Assembly (NCBI GenBank): GCA_963576725.1
Contig: OY755240.1
Location: 14,128,378 to 14,192,377 of the forward strand
Reading direction: 5' to 3'
Origin: Azorinus chamasolen
Taxonomy: Eukaryota > Mollusca > Bivalvia > Cardiida > Solecurtidae
Length of the DNA: 64,000 nt
Numbering within the stretch: position 1 is the stretch's first letter; each line of letters opens with the position of its first letter. Below are positions 1-10,005 of the stretch, piece after piece. The position numbers were made by a program, and so were the translations under genes. Below the pieces are notes generated by a model. It was not told the DNA's origin. It was given only the letters and a program-made list of their open reading frames with translations, and did no database searches.

Positions 1-600
1 GGACATACCCATTTTTTCACTTTGTTCATCAAATATGTTAACACATTCATTAAAAAGGGCTATGCTCCTATAGTACTACAGCATACTGCATGTTTGGTTG
101 TCAACCCTTTTACAGTTGGCAATCACGCTGGCCTCTGTGCATATATCTGTACTATTTCGTTTTTGTCGTACCCTTTATTACTTTTACAGTTACTCTGTTT
201 GCAGCTCAATCATTGAGTACACTAGCTATAGGTGGATACAGTTTGTTCACTTAATTGTTTTCGTTATACATGCACTTTACCACTGTATTTGCCATTGCGG
301 TTGTTGTACATTAGTCGGAGAGGGATACATTTATTTACACTGTTTGTCTTTTAGGGTGGGGATGGAATAAGTGTGAGGTTGGGCGCCCAAAAATCCGGTT
401 TAATCCCCCAGTGAACTTTGTCACTGACCGTTCCAAGGCGGTACTTCCATCTTCCCCTATTGTATGTTTGTTTTGTCTTTGTGCGTCTCCTCATGTTTTT
501 ATTGTTATGTACATTTGCTGTTTCCTTGTGTTGCTGTTCGGGCGGCTGTTTGTTCTGTATGTGGTGTTTCCTGCATGACTCATTTTTGTACTTCTAAAGA
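1..600 (+). mobile_element. PLE (Naiad-like) subfamily B, 3' fragment
   Basis: The first 150 bases translate to the C-terminal end of a PLE reverse transcriptase protein (IKKGYAPIVLQHTACL, NPFTVGNHA). The 3'UTR follows, with the conserved box at 371-443 (GGGCGCCC palindrome, then hairpin CAGTGA/TCACTG at 409-426). It ends in the subfamily B tail (TGCATGACTCATTTTTGTACTT) near 598. The 5' part lies outside the window or was never copied. Assignment is by similarity to the complete copy at 20.5-25 kb. Confidence 0.8.
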
Positions 601-624
601 TTGTTGGATACAAATATTTTAATA

Positions 625-1165
625 CTTCGTTTGTCTAACGTATAAAACAATTCATTAAAATGGGCTATAACCCCTCTATATTACTGCAAGCTACATGCTT
701 GGTGGCCGACCCCTTTACAGTTGGTCATTATGTTTTCCTCTTTGCTTGTTCGACGAGAGAAACTACTTAATACTCTATGAAGGTTTCCTCTTAAACCCGT
801 TTACGGAGAAAGGAAGCTGGATATTTGTATTTTGCCAGTTCTGTCGTACTCCAAATGACTTATCCACAATTACTCTGGCATCTGAATGGTCATCGTGTAC
901 TTGTTTACATTTTGACTTGGATGAAGGTGGGATACCCGTAAACCAGGTTTAAGCCAATCAGTGACAAATTTTGGCCACTGGCTTTCACCCTATGGTCAAC
1001 TGTGTTATTTGATATGCTTAATGTTTAAAGTTTTCGTCTTGATATGCGTCCCGGTGTGTTTTGTCTTGTGGCTGTGCTGTTTCTTGTTTGGTCGTGTTTG
1101 GTGCGGTGCCCGTTCGTATGTGGCTCTCCTTGTTTTACTGTTGTTTCCATATTTATCAACCAAAT
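625..1165 (+). mobile_element. PLE subfamily C, 3' fragment
   Basis: Begins inside the RT C-terminus (KQFIKMGYNPSILLQATCL-like) and runs through a stop codon, a SECIS-like hairpin (768-831), a box variant near 915-990 (GGATACCC, AAACCAGGTTTA) and a tail GTATGTGGCTCTCC...TTTCCATAT. The 3'UTR matches that of the 36-38 kb copy rather than subfamilies A or B. Confidence 0.75.
768..831 (+). other. SECIS-like hairpin, subfamily C
   Basis: Helix I TAATAC/GTATT starts in the TAA stop codon. The 5' core is ATGA, followed by 12 nt and then AAAC in the apical loop; the 3' core is GGAT. Helix II pairs GGTTTCCT with AGGAAGCT with G-U wobbles. The quartet reads UGAA against GGAU. Derived by hand folding. 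Confidence 0.6.
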
Positions 1166-1199
1166 CATCCTAAACACCGACTGATGCCAGATGGATTAC

Positions 1200-1745
1200 G
1201 TACAAAAAGTACATGTATGAGTCTTGCAGGAAACGGCGCATACAAAACAAACAACAGCCCAAACAACACCACAATGACAAACAGCAAATGCACATGTATA
1301 TAAAAGACACAATGAGACGCATGGACATAACAAACAAACAATAGGGGATAGATGGAAATACCGCATTGAAACGGTTAATGACAAATGTCACTGGCGGGTT
1401 AAACCGGTTTAAGGGCGCCCAACATCACGCTTATTCTATCCCCACCCTAAAAAACAAACAGCGTAAATAAACCTATCCCCTCTCTGACTTATCTACAACA
1501 ACCGCGATAGCAATCAGTGGTAAAGTGCATGTAAAACGAAAACATTTAAGTGAAACAATATCACCCTATCACTAGTGTACTCAATGATTGAGCTGCAATC
1601 AGAATAACTGTAGAAAAGTAATAAAGGGTACGACAAGAACGAGTACAAATATCCGACGACCTCCTTCCGTTTCCGGATTGAAGTTTTCGCCTTCATATAG
1701 TACTAAACATGTCTTGTCGGCGTACATGCAAAGAGGCCAAAGTTC
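1200..1745 (-). mobile_element. PLE subfamily B, 3' fragment, inverted
   Basis: Reverse-complement copy of the subfamily B 3' end. It holds the RT C-terminus remnant (about 1700-1745), a decayed SECIS-like region (about 1630-1705), the conserved box (1358-1431, with GGGCGCCC) and the B tail near 1205. It lies tail-to-tail with the + strand C fragment before it, the inverted arrangement common for PLE insertions. Confidence 0.75.
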
Positions 1746-1817
1746 ATTTGATTACAAATGTCATTATTATTTGACGAGTACATTATATCGATGTCTTGAA
1801 GCAGATAAATATTAATA

Positions 1818-1990
1818 CCAAATTCTGAAGGGTGGTGATCCCCCGAGAGCAAACATTGCAACACAAAAAGAGAAAATTGCAGACTCGGTTTTATTGAGTC
1901 TGTTCATGAACAGTAATTGAAAGTGCAACATTGCTCCCTAGCGCCGCCTTAAGTGGTATTCAATTTTCAAAAGAAGAAGTGTCGAAATTC
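1818..1990 (+). repeat. Dispersed ~190-bp repeat (R190), copy 1
   Basis: Unrecognised repeat with GGTGATCCCCCGAGAGCAA near one end and CGGTATTCAATTTTC-like sequence near the other. A hairpin GCAGACTCGG...GAGTCTG lies in the middle, next to a TTCATGAA palindrome. Related copies lie at 2095-2340, 12350-12460, 42284-42483, 54940-55090 and 57140-57260, in both orientations. No coding potential was seen. Confidence 0.7.
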
Positions 1991-2094
1991 ATGATCTCGA
2001 AGGATCAGAAGGTATAACAACACTGAGAATGAAGTACGGGGCGACGTTTTACGGCCGCCACACAAGCACTTAACACCTGCTGTTGTGAAGATCA

Positions 2095-2340
2095 TAAATT
2101 CTGAAGGGAGGTGATCCTCCGAGAGCAAAAATTGCAACATAAAAAAGAGAAAATTGAAGACTCGGTTTTGCGTTTGTGAGTGTGCGTTTGGGTGTGTGGT
2201 TGTGTGTGTATGTGTGTCATGCTGTCTATAGGTGTTTTGGTGGTGTTTGTGTCTTGTATGTGGCTTTGCCTGCTTGACTTTACTACTTTTCCATTTATTG
2301 AGTCTTCATGAATAGTAATTGAAACTGCAACACTAAGTCA
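2095..2340 (+). repeat. R190 copy 2, split by a PLE-A tail
   Basis: The repeat runs to GACTCGGTTTT at 2168, is interrupted by a TG-rich PLE-A 3' terminus ending CTACTTTTCCA (2169-2294), and resumes with TTTATTGAGTC. The uninterrupted sister at 1818-1990 shows the empty-site order. A clear example of an extremely 5'-truncated PLE insertion. Confidence 0.75.
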
Positions 2341-2344
2341 TACA

Positions 2345-2775
2345 TTTCAGCTACTGCGGACAAAGTTAAAATTACACAACATAAATTTCTTACAATGTAT
2401 TGGTTACCACAACTACATGGAAGCTATATAAAGCGCGTTTCATTGCAAATTCTAGCTCTTGTACAACTAGAAAAGTGTCTATAGTTTTGACGTATTGTTT
2501 GACGAAGATAAAAAAAGCATGAAAAATTCTATTGTGATAAGACTTGTGAAAATCATGGGATAATTTCTGTGTTCTTCTCGTGTGTTTGCGTGTGTTTGGT
2601 TGTGTGTGTAACATGCTGTCTATTGATGTGTTGGTGGTGATTGCGTCTTGTATGTGACTTTCTACTGTATGTGTGTGTATAAGTATAAATTGATATGCTT
2701 TCTGTAGGTGTTTTGGTGATGATGGCGTTTTGTGTGTGGCTTTTCCTGCTTGACTTTACTACTTTTTCATAAATC
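2345..2775 (+). mobile_element. PLE-A fragments, composite
   Basis: 2380-2560 is a frame-broken RT piece (ITQHKFLTMYWLPQLHG-like, corresponding to the YWIPKLHK region). 2565-2690 and 2690-2775 are two abutting PLE-A 3' termini, the second ending TTTACTACTTTTTCAT. The order suggests repeated insertion at nearly the same place. Confidence 0.65.
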
Positions 2776-2812
2776 TCTTCTGATATATCAAAACTCCTCA
2801 GAAGTCTTAAAA

Positions 2813-3114
2813 TCCGTAAACCGATTTAAACCCCCAGTGGTGTTTTTGCTACTGACCGTGCCAAGGCGGTACTCTCTTTGTCACCCTTCCTTTTGTTTGC
2901 CTTGCGTCTTTGTGCTTGTGATTTTGTTCATATGTGGAACGTTTGTCTCTGGTTCTTGTGTGTCTTTTGGTGTTTTCTGTGTTCATTTCGTGTGTGTGTG
3001 TGTGTGTGCGTTTGGGTGTGTGGTTGTGTGTGTGTGTGATGCTGTCTATCGGTGTTTTGGTGGTGGTTGCGTCTTGTATGTGGCTTTGCCTGCTTGACTT
3101 TACTACTTTTCCAA
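2813..3114 (+). mobile_element. PLE-A 3'UTR fragment
   Basis: Starts in the conserved box (CGTAAACCGATTTAAACCCCCAG), continues through CCGTGCCAAGGCGGTAC and a TG-rich run, and ends GACTTTACTACTTTTCCA. Short frames here are by-products of the GT repeat, not genes. Confidence 0.8.
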
Positions 3115-4008
3115 TTACAAACAAAGGAGGGTTATTGCATCCACTGTAAGCACATATAAGATTTTCTACTTTATACACAGCCCTGCTTCATGGTATAATT
3201 AAATATGAACTTACTATGATATTTTGATGATATTTGTAACCGGTATTAATGTTTGTTTGGTCCATAAAAAATTGAAATGATGTTTTAACTAATCTTGAAA
3301 ACGAACAGTATAACATTTATTCGCTGAGCTCTCTTATGATTTCTCTACACTACTCTACCTCACCATCTTATAAAGGATAAACTGATTATATTAATAGCAA
3401 AAACCTTTGCCAGAGAAAATAAAATGTTCCTTGCGTGTAATGTTCAACGTTCATTCTTTTCGAATTCAGAAGTTGAACATTACACAATGTGGACTTGCCT
3501 TGATGTTTGTAGATCTCTTACCATTCTTTTAGATGATATATGTATGTATTATGGGAATACCATATGTCGTCAAGTTGTTGATATACCCATGGGTACAAAT
3601 TGTGCCCCTCTTGTTGTAGATTTATTTTTGTATTGCTATGAGATGGATTTTATGCTTAGCTTAAAACCTGATACACAGGTCGATATTGTTAATGCTTTTA
3701 GAAAAAAATCAAGGTATTTAGACGGTTTTTTTAATTAAGACAATCCTTATTTTGAAACTATTTCTTAAATTAAGACCAGGCGTCCACTAGGACACCGAAG
3801 CGTTCCCGAAGAGTTCCCGAATGTGTATTGCAGATTCTGGATGTTTCGGCATGCCTTCGGATGTTCGGGAACCCTTCCGCGTCATTCCTGAACCCTTCGG
3901 GAACCCTTCTGGGTGGTTCGGGGACTGATCCTGGTCGAAAAAGATTCGAAAAATGCGACATCGTTATATAACCAGACTGTCACATCGGCAACCCTTCGGC
4001 CTTTTCGG

Positions 4009-4321
4009 TTATGCTATGTTTTACATTTTGTACTGTGATTACTGTCTTCTATGTTGTTGGGAAGTCCGGCGGTGATATCTTTATTTACACTGTTTGTTTA
4101 GCTAGGGTGACTTTGAGATAAGTGTGAGGTTAGGACGTCCGTAAACCGGTTTAAACCCCTAGTGGTGATTTTGCTACTGACCGTGCTAAGGCGGTTCTCT
4201 CTTTGTCACCCTTACTTTTTTTGTCTTGTGTCTTTGTGGTTGTGTTTTTAATGTTTGTCTCTGGTGCCTGTGTATTTGATGTTGTTTTCTGTTTTCTTCT
4301 CGTGTGTTTGCGTGTGTTTGG

Positions 4322-4399
<78 letters not shown>

Positions 4400-4561
4400 C
4401 ATGCTGTCTATCGATGTGTTGGTGGTGATTGCGTCTTGTATGTGACTTTCTCCTGTATGTGTGCATGTGGAAAAATTGCTATATAAATTGTTTTCTGTCG
4501 GTATTTTGGTGATGGTGGCGTATTGTGTGTGGCTTTAACTGCTTGACTTTACTACTTTTTA
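4009..4561 (+). mobile_element. PLE-A 3'UTR inserted in the MITE
   Basis: PLE-A 3'UTR from the TATGCTATGTTTTACAT region through the box (about 4120-4200) to a terminus ending TTGACTTTACTACTTTTT. It lies inside the arms of the GGCGTCCACTA element, so it is younger than that element. Confidence 0.8.
4320..4400 (+). repeat. (TG)n microsatellite within a PLE-A 3'UTR
   Basis: About 38 uninterrupted TG units at the place where other PLE-A 3'UTRs carry short GT-rich runs (near 2995-3040, 5870-5905, 34405-34440). It expanded from sequence intrinsic to the element. Confidence 0.9.
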
Positions 4562-5379
4562 TCCCTTCGGCATGTTCTGCAATGGTTCCGCAACCTTTCC
4601 GCACGATCGGAAACTATTCGGGAAGCGTTCGGGAGGTAATTCGCAAGGTTACGGCATGATTCTGCATCACTTCGGTGTCTGTTCCGCAACGCTTCGTAAG
4701 CCACTTCCCGAATACATGCGGAATGCATGCTGAATGACCCCGAATACAAAACTGATCCCGAATGGTTCCCGAATCGAGCAAAATGTATTCTACAAGCCTT
4801 CGGCGCTATAGTGGACGCCATGCATTACCCATAGAACTGCCTTTAAACAAAGCGAAACAATCTGACATGATGGCTTCCTTTTTAGGTTTTAATCTTTCCA
4901 TCACAAATGATAAAGTTTCGTTCAAAATATAGGATAAAAATGAATATTTTCATTTTAGAATTGTTAATTATCCTTTTCTAGATGGAGATGTGCCCCGTTC
5001 TACATCTTATAGGGTTTATATTTGTCAATTTATTCGGTTTGTCCGAGCCTGTTCTTTGCTAGAAGATTTTAACAGTCGTAATTTAGTAACTGATAAACTT
5101 CTTAAACAGGATTACAGATATAACAAACTTCGGAAAACATTTTCTAAATTTTATTATCGAAATTTACCATTCATGACGTTGCTGCAACAAGGCAGTTCTC
5201 ATCCAGATTTTAATGGTGATGCTATCTACAAACTTTGGGGTCATATCCATTTTTTCGAAAACGCATTAAAACCTTAAGTAGAAATGTTATGACCCCATTA
5301 TATTGCAACGCACGTTATTGACCCCTTTACAGTCGGTAGCTACGCTTCCCTTTTTGCTTGCGCGATGACAGGTCTAGGG

Positions 5380-5445
5380 TAGTACTCTATGATGGTATAC
5401 TCTTAAACTCGGGAATCGGGATGAGTTTATCAGACTCATGTATTA
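5380..5445 (+). other. SECIS-like hairpin, PLE-A
   Basis: Helix I TAGTAC/GTATTA. Core ATGA, 12 nt (TGGTATACTCTT), then AAAC. Helix II TGGTATACTC pairs with GAGTTTATCA at 9 of 10 positions, including a G-U made by C to T change relative to the complete copy. The 3' core is AGAC. The changes keep pairing, which supports RNA structure. Confidence 0.65.
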
Positions 5446-5984
5446 CCTTTTCCCTGTCGTGCCCTCAACGGCTTCCCTGCAGTTGCTCTGACTCCAGCAC
5501 AGTCATTGAGTACATATTTGAATGATATTTCACAGTTGTTATGCTCTTTTTCATATATTGTCATGTGTTTACCGTCTACTATGTTGTGGGAAAGTATGGC
5601 GTGGATACCTTTATTTACACTATTTGTTAAGACAGGGTGACTTTGAGATAAGTGTGAGGTTAGAACGTCCGTAAACCGGTTTAAACCCGCAGTCAGTGGT
5701 AAATTTGCTACTGACCGTTCCAAGGTGGTTCTCTCTTTGTAACCCTTACTTTTGTTTGTCTTGTGTCTTTGTACTTGTGCTTTTGTTCATGTTTGTGCGT
5801 GTGTATTTGTTGGTGTTGTCTGTGTTCATCTCGTATGTTTTCGTGTGGTTGTGTGTTTGGTTATGTGTGTGTATGTATATGTGTGTGTGTGTTTGTGTGT
5901 GTGACATGCTGTCTATCGATGTTTGGTAGTGGTTGCGTCTTGTATGTGGCTTTGCCTGCTTGACTTTACTACTTTTTCATTAAG

Positions 5985-6410
5985 CATAGATATCATACAC
6001 TAAGAAAAACATTCTCTAAATTTTATTATCGAAATCTCTCGCTTATTGGCAAGTTCAAGTGTAATCTTAAGGCATTCCTGTAAAATGGTATTTTTTTACT
6101 TAATTTTATGGTGATGTGATTTATAAACTCCGTAAAAGTATTGGACATACACATTTTCTCACATTGTTCATCAAGTATGTTACGGAAGTCATTAAAAAAG
6201 GATATGATCCTATAGCACTACAACATATTTATAGTTGGCAATCACGCTGTCCTCTTTTCATGTACCCCGACAAGAAAACTCTATGCAGACGACTTCTTAA
6301 ATCCGGAAACGGAAGGAAGACGTCGGATATTTGTATTTCTCGTTTTCTCCATTTTTACTTTTCTACAGCTACTCTAGTTGCAGCTCATTCATTAAGTACA
6401 CTGGCAATAG
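5985..6410 (+). mobile_element. PLE subfamily B fragment
   Basis: RT C-terminal coding remnant (YKLRKSIGHTHFLTLFIKYV, KKGYDPIALQH) followed by a SECIS-like region at about 6278-6345 with core ATGC instead of ATGA but intact flanking pairing. It ends abruptly at 6410, tail-to-tail against the 3' end of the minus-strand copy at 6420. Confidence 0.7.
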
Positions 6411-6943
6411 GTGGATAAATGGAAAAGTAGTAAAGTCAAGCAGGCAAAGCCACATACAAGACGCAACCACCACCAAAACACCGATAGACAGCATGGCACA
6501 CACACACACAACCACACACCCAAACGCACACACACACACACACACGAAATGAACACAGAAAACACCAAAAGACACACAAGAACCAGAGACAAACGTTCCA
6601 CATATGAACAAAATCACAAGCACAAAGACGCAAGGCAAACAAAAGGAAGGGTGACAAAGAGAGTACCGCCTTGGCACGGTCAGTAGAAAAAACACCACTG
6701 GGGGTTTAAACCGGTTTACGGACGTCCTAACCTCACACTTCTCTCAAAGTCACCCTAGCTTTACAAATATTGTAAATAAAGGTATCCCCGCTGGACTTAC
6801 CCACAACATAGACGACGGTGAACACAGGACAACATGTAAAACATAGCACAATAACTGTGACAATCCGTCAAATATGTACTCAATGACTTTGCTGAAGTCA
6901 GAGCACCTGCAGGTAAGCCGTTAAGGGCACGACAGGGAAAAAG

Positions 6944-7008
6944 TAATACATGAGTCTGGTAAGCTCATCCTGTATCCAAGTTTAAGAGTATACCATCATA
7001 GAGTACTA
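6944..7008 (-). other. SECIS-like hairpin, PLE-A decayed copy
   Basis: Minus strand, starting at the UAG stop (7006-7008): TAGTAC/GTATTA helix I, ATGA, 12-nt spacer, AAAC, helix II TGGTA/TACCA plus CTC/GAG, 3' core AGAC. Same fold as at 21,003-21,067. Confidence 0.65.
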
Positions 7009-8704
7009 CCCTCGGCCTGTCATCGCGCAAGCAAAGAGGGAAGCGTAGCTACCGACTGTAAAAGGGTCGATTACCAAACATGCAGTGCGTTGCAATATAA
7101 TAGGATCATAACCTTTCTTTTTAAATGTTTTAATGCGTTTTATAAACAAATCATGAAAATGGATATGACCCCGAATTTTCCTAAGTTTGTAGATAACATC
7201 CCCATAAAATTCTGGTTGAGAAATGCCTTGTCGCAGTAACGTCCGTAGATTGCAATTATATTTACTAATGAGTGGTAAATTTCGATAATAAAATTTAGAA
7301 AAGGTTTTCCGAAGTTTGTGATATCTGTAACCTTGCTTAAGAAGTTTATCAGTTATAACTAAATTACGTCTGTTAAAATATTCAAGCAATGAACAGGCTC
7401 GGGCAAACCTAATAAGTTGAGAAATATAAACCCCATAAGATGTAGAACGTGGCACATCTCCATCTAGAAAAGGATAATTAACAATTTTAAAATTAAAATC
7501 TTCTCTTTTATCGTATACTTTGACGAAACTTTATCATTTGTAATTGAAAGATTCAAATCTAAAAATGAAGCATTAATGTCAGATTGATTAGCTTTGTTTA
7601 AAGACAGTTCTTTTGGGTAAATTGAAGAAATCATAGTATCAAAATAAGGATTATCTAAATTCAAAATATCGTCTAAATACCTTGAAGTTTTATTAAAAGC
7701 ATTAACAATATCGGTCTGTGTATCAGGTTTTAAGCTAAGCATAAAATCCCTCTCATAGCAATACAAAAACAAATCTGCAACAAGAGGGGCACAATTTGTA
7801 CCCATGGGTATACCAACAACTTGACGATATATGGTATCCCCATAACGCACAAATATATTATCTAAAAGAAAGGTAAGAGATCTACAAACATCAAGGCAAG
7901 TCCACATTTTGTAATGTTCAACTTCTGAATTCGAAAAGAATGAACGTTGAACATTACAAGCAATGAACATTTTGTTTTCTCTGGCAAAGGTTTTTTCTAT
8001 TAATTTAATAAGTTTATCCTTTATAAAATGGTGAGGTAGAGTAGTATAGAGTGTAGAGAAATCATAAGAGCTCAGTAAAGAAATGTTATACTGTTCATTT
8101 TCAAGTTTTGTTAAAACATCATTTTAATTTTTTATGGACCAAAAAACATTAATACCAGAATTTTCATATATTTTATCACAGTAGCGTTTTACATGTTCTT
8201 TGATCGTAGTGAGACAGGACGTCAAAAGTATAGATAATTTAGTAGTGGTACAACAGCTAGAGTTGGCAATAAAACGCGCCTTATAAGGGTTTTTATGTAG
8301 TTTCGGAATCCAGTACAAAGTAGAAAGTTGATGTTGTTTTATGTTAGGACCAGACTTAAAATTATTGCACATTTTTACATGTTCCGAGACTATATCTTTT
8401 TCAGGTGTTTGAACTGTTATATAAGTTTTTGAATCAGTAAGCTCCTTCTTTAAAACATCAACATAATACAATCTTCAAATAATGATTACATTGTTTGATG
8501 CCTTGTCAGCAGGAACAAGAATATAATCTGAATGAAAATTAGAAATGTTTTTCTTCAAGTTGCGAAATGTAACTCTAGGTCGAGGTGGTGAAAGATGGTA
8601 ATTTGATTTGTAAAAAGTAATACGCGTATCAATAATATCGAAAATACATTTCTTCCAATCCGAAAGGGCATTAACATCAGCATGTTCTCGTCGACACCAT
8701 TTGA

Positions 8705-9221
8705 CAGTCATGTACAGTGGCAACTGAGTTCAGGATAGGAATGGCTTTCAGCCAACTTATCAAGCTAACAGTTGACACAATAGTCATATAAATGGAATGA
8801 TTTTCAGTCAGCCCATTTATTCTAATTTATGATATTGATGAGCATGGCTTTCAGTCAACTTGTCTGTATCAAGTTTGTTAATATAGATTATTCTAATTTG
8901 TGATATTGATGAGCATGGCTTTCAGTCAACTTGTCTGTATCAAGTTTGTTAATACAGTGTATGCTATTCCTTGCGGATAGTGATTTTATATCTATTGTAT
9001 ATCTTTTGCATATCTTTCACTGACCGGGTGGAAAATAATGTAGTTCCTTCCGGCTAGCGATTTCATATATATTGTACATCTTTCATTGTCTGGATAGATA
9101 ATCATGCTGATCGTTCCGGTTAGTGATTTCATCCATGTGAAGCGCTTTTGAACGCACATATCCAGTGTGAAAAGAGCGCTATATAAATGTGGTATAATAA
9201 TAATAATAATAATAATAATTT
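8705..9221 (+). mobile_element. Retroposon with (AAT)n tail
   Basis: Inserted in PLE coding sequence with a short target duplication, ATTTGA, on both sides. The last ~60 bases (AGCGCTTTTGAACGCACATA ... GAGCGCTATATAAATGTGGT) and the AAT-repeat tail recur at 25,339-25,395 and 34,520-34,546. It contains an internal ~70-bp direct duplication (about 8815-8955). No A/B boxes and no ORF were seen; likely a SINE or a truncated LINE tail of the kind common in bivalves. Confidence 0.7.
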
Positions 9222-10005
9222 GATGCAGAATTCTTGAATAGCTTCCGCAATATGAGTTCGACAAGCGTCAAAATCAATAAGGGAAGGTAATCTATATTTG
9301 GGTCCTTTAGTTAGGAGGGTCCTGAGACGTTTATCCTTAATGATATCAAAATTACCAGTAATGACATGACCAACTGGTTTATAGCAAAAGCTAGAAATGC
9401 TACAATCTCAAGAAATAGGGGTATTAACATCAATATTTAAGTCAGAGACAATTTTATTGTAGTTAAAAATAACATTTCTAATAGGTTTATTATATTTATA
9501 ACAGATGATAGGTGATTCAGAGTTGATGAAATATTTGGGAATAGTATCGATTACATTCTTATCACGAAATATACTTTGAATATCAATAAAATCGATACCT
9601 TTATTTAGGAACTGAAGTTTCAGAAAATGTCTTTTATGTTCAGATTCTTTATCAATACGTGGACGAAGAACATGCTGTGTGTAACTTTGTATAAGTGAGG
9701 CAGTATTAATTAACGGATCTGTACGCATATAGATTTTATCAGCCTCTTCGTCTATGGACTTAAGACAGGAAAAGGGTAAAGACGATAAACAAGATAACAT
9801 AGAATGTTTACCAGTTTGTTTTAGAATAGTATGTAAATCATGAATAGACATATTACGACGTAATTTACGCTTAATATTACCATTTCTACGTCTGCCATGT
9901 GATCTACTTTTACGTTTTCGAATAGAAAATATAGAGAAAATATCGATACTTGGATAATTTATTTAAGTTTGTTTCACTTAAATCTGTTTGGGTTTTACAT
10001 GCAAT

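Larger units (their letters stand above)
3779..4819. mobile_element. MITE with GGCGTCCACTA terminal repeats
   Basis: Termini GGCGTCCACTA and TAGTGGACGCC are inverted, and both arms are full of CCGAA/TTCGG motifs, giving a locally GC-rich foldback. It interrupts PLE-A coding sequence. Removing the nested PLE fragment (about 4009-4561) leaves about 490 bp. No transposase was seen, and a target duplication could not be defined. Confidence 0.75.
3235..5980 (+). mobile_element. PLE-A copy, 5'-truncated, split by a MITE
   Basis: 3235-3778 and 4820-5275 together cover RT from the SIKN region through RT motif B (IPMGTNCAPL) and the C-terminal GDVPRSTSY region. The frame is damaged: there are stops, the YLDD motif is altered (YLDGFFN), and a non-autonomous element sits at 3779-4819. 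5280-5980 is the 3'UTR with a well preserved SECIS-like hairpin, box and TG-rich tail. A dead copy. Confidence 0.85.
6420..9955 (-). pseudogene. PLE-A (Naiad-like) long copy, decayed
   Basis: Reads on the minus strand from a truncation just after the GIY-YIG domain (9955) through linker, RT and 3'UTR to the TTTTCCA terminus at 6420. It aligns along its length with the complete copy at 20.5-25 kb. In-frame UGA codons are retained at 9408-9410 and 8475-8477, the positions used as UGA in the complete copy. Real damage: a TAA at 8124-8126, a 1-base deletion near 7524 (TACTTTGACG versus TACTTTGGACG) and a ~515-bp retroposon at 8705-9221. RT motifs IPMGTNCAPL and YLDD survive. The 3' end carries SECIS and box. 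Non-functional, but it preserves the UGA signature. Confidence 0.9.

Noticed and set aside
4151..4466. Open frames of His-Thr and Cys-Val repeats on both strands
   Set aside because: They are translations of the TG/CA microsatellite and of the recurrent PLE-A 3'UTR; the same by-products appear at 2,732-3,178, 6,369-6,698, 20,388-20,768, 24,369-24,966 and 34,226-34,553.
8124..8126. TAA in the decayed PLE copy as another recoded codon
   Set aside because: The complete copy has a sense codon (Ser) there and SECIS-driven recoding applies to UGA only; treated as ordinary decay.
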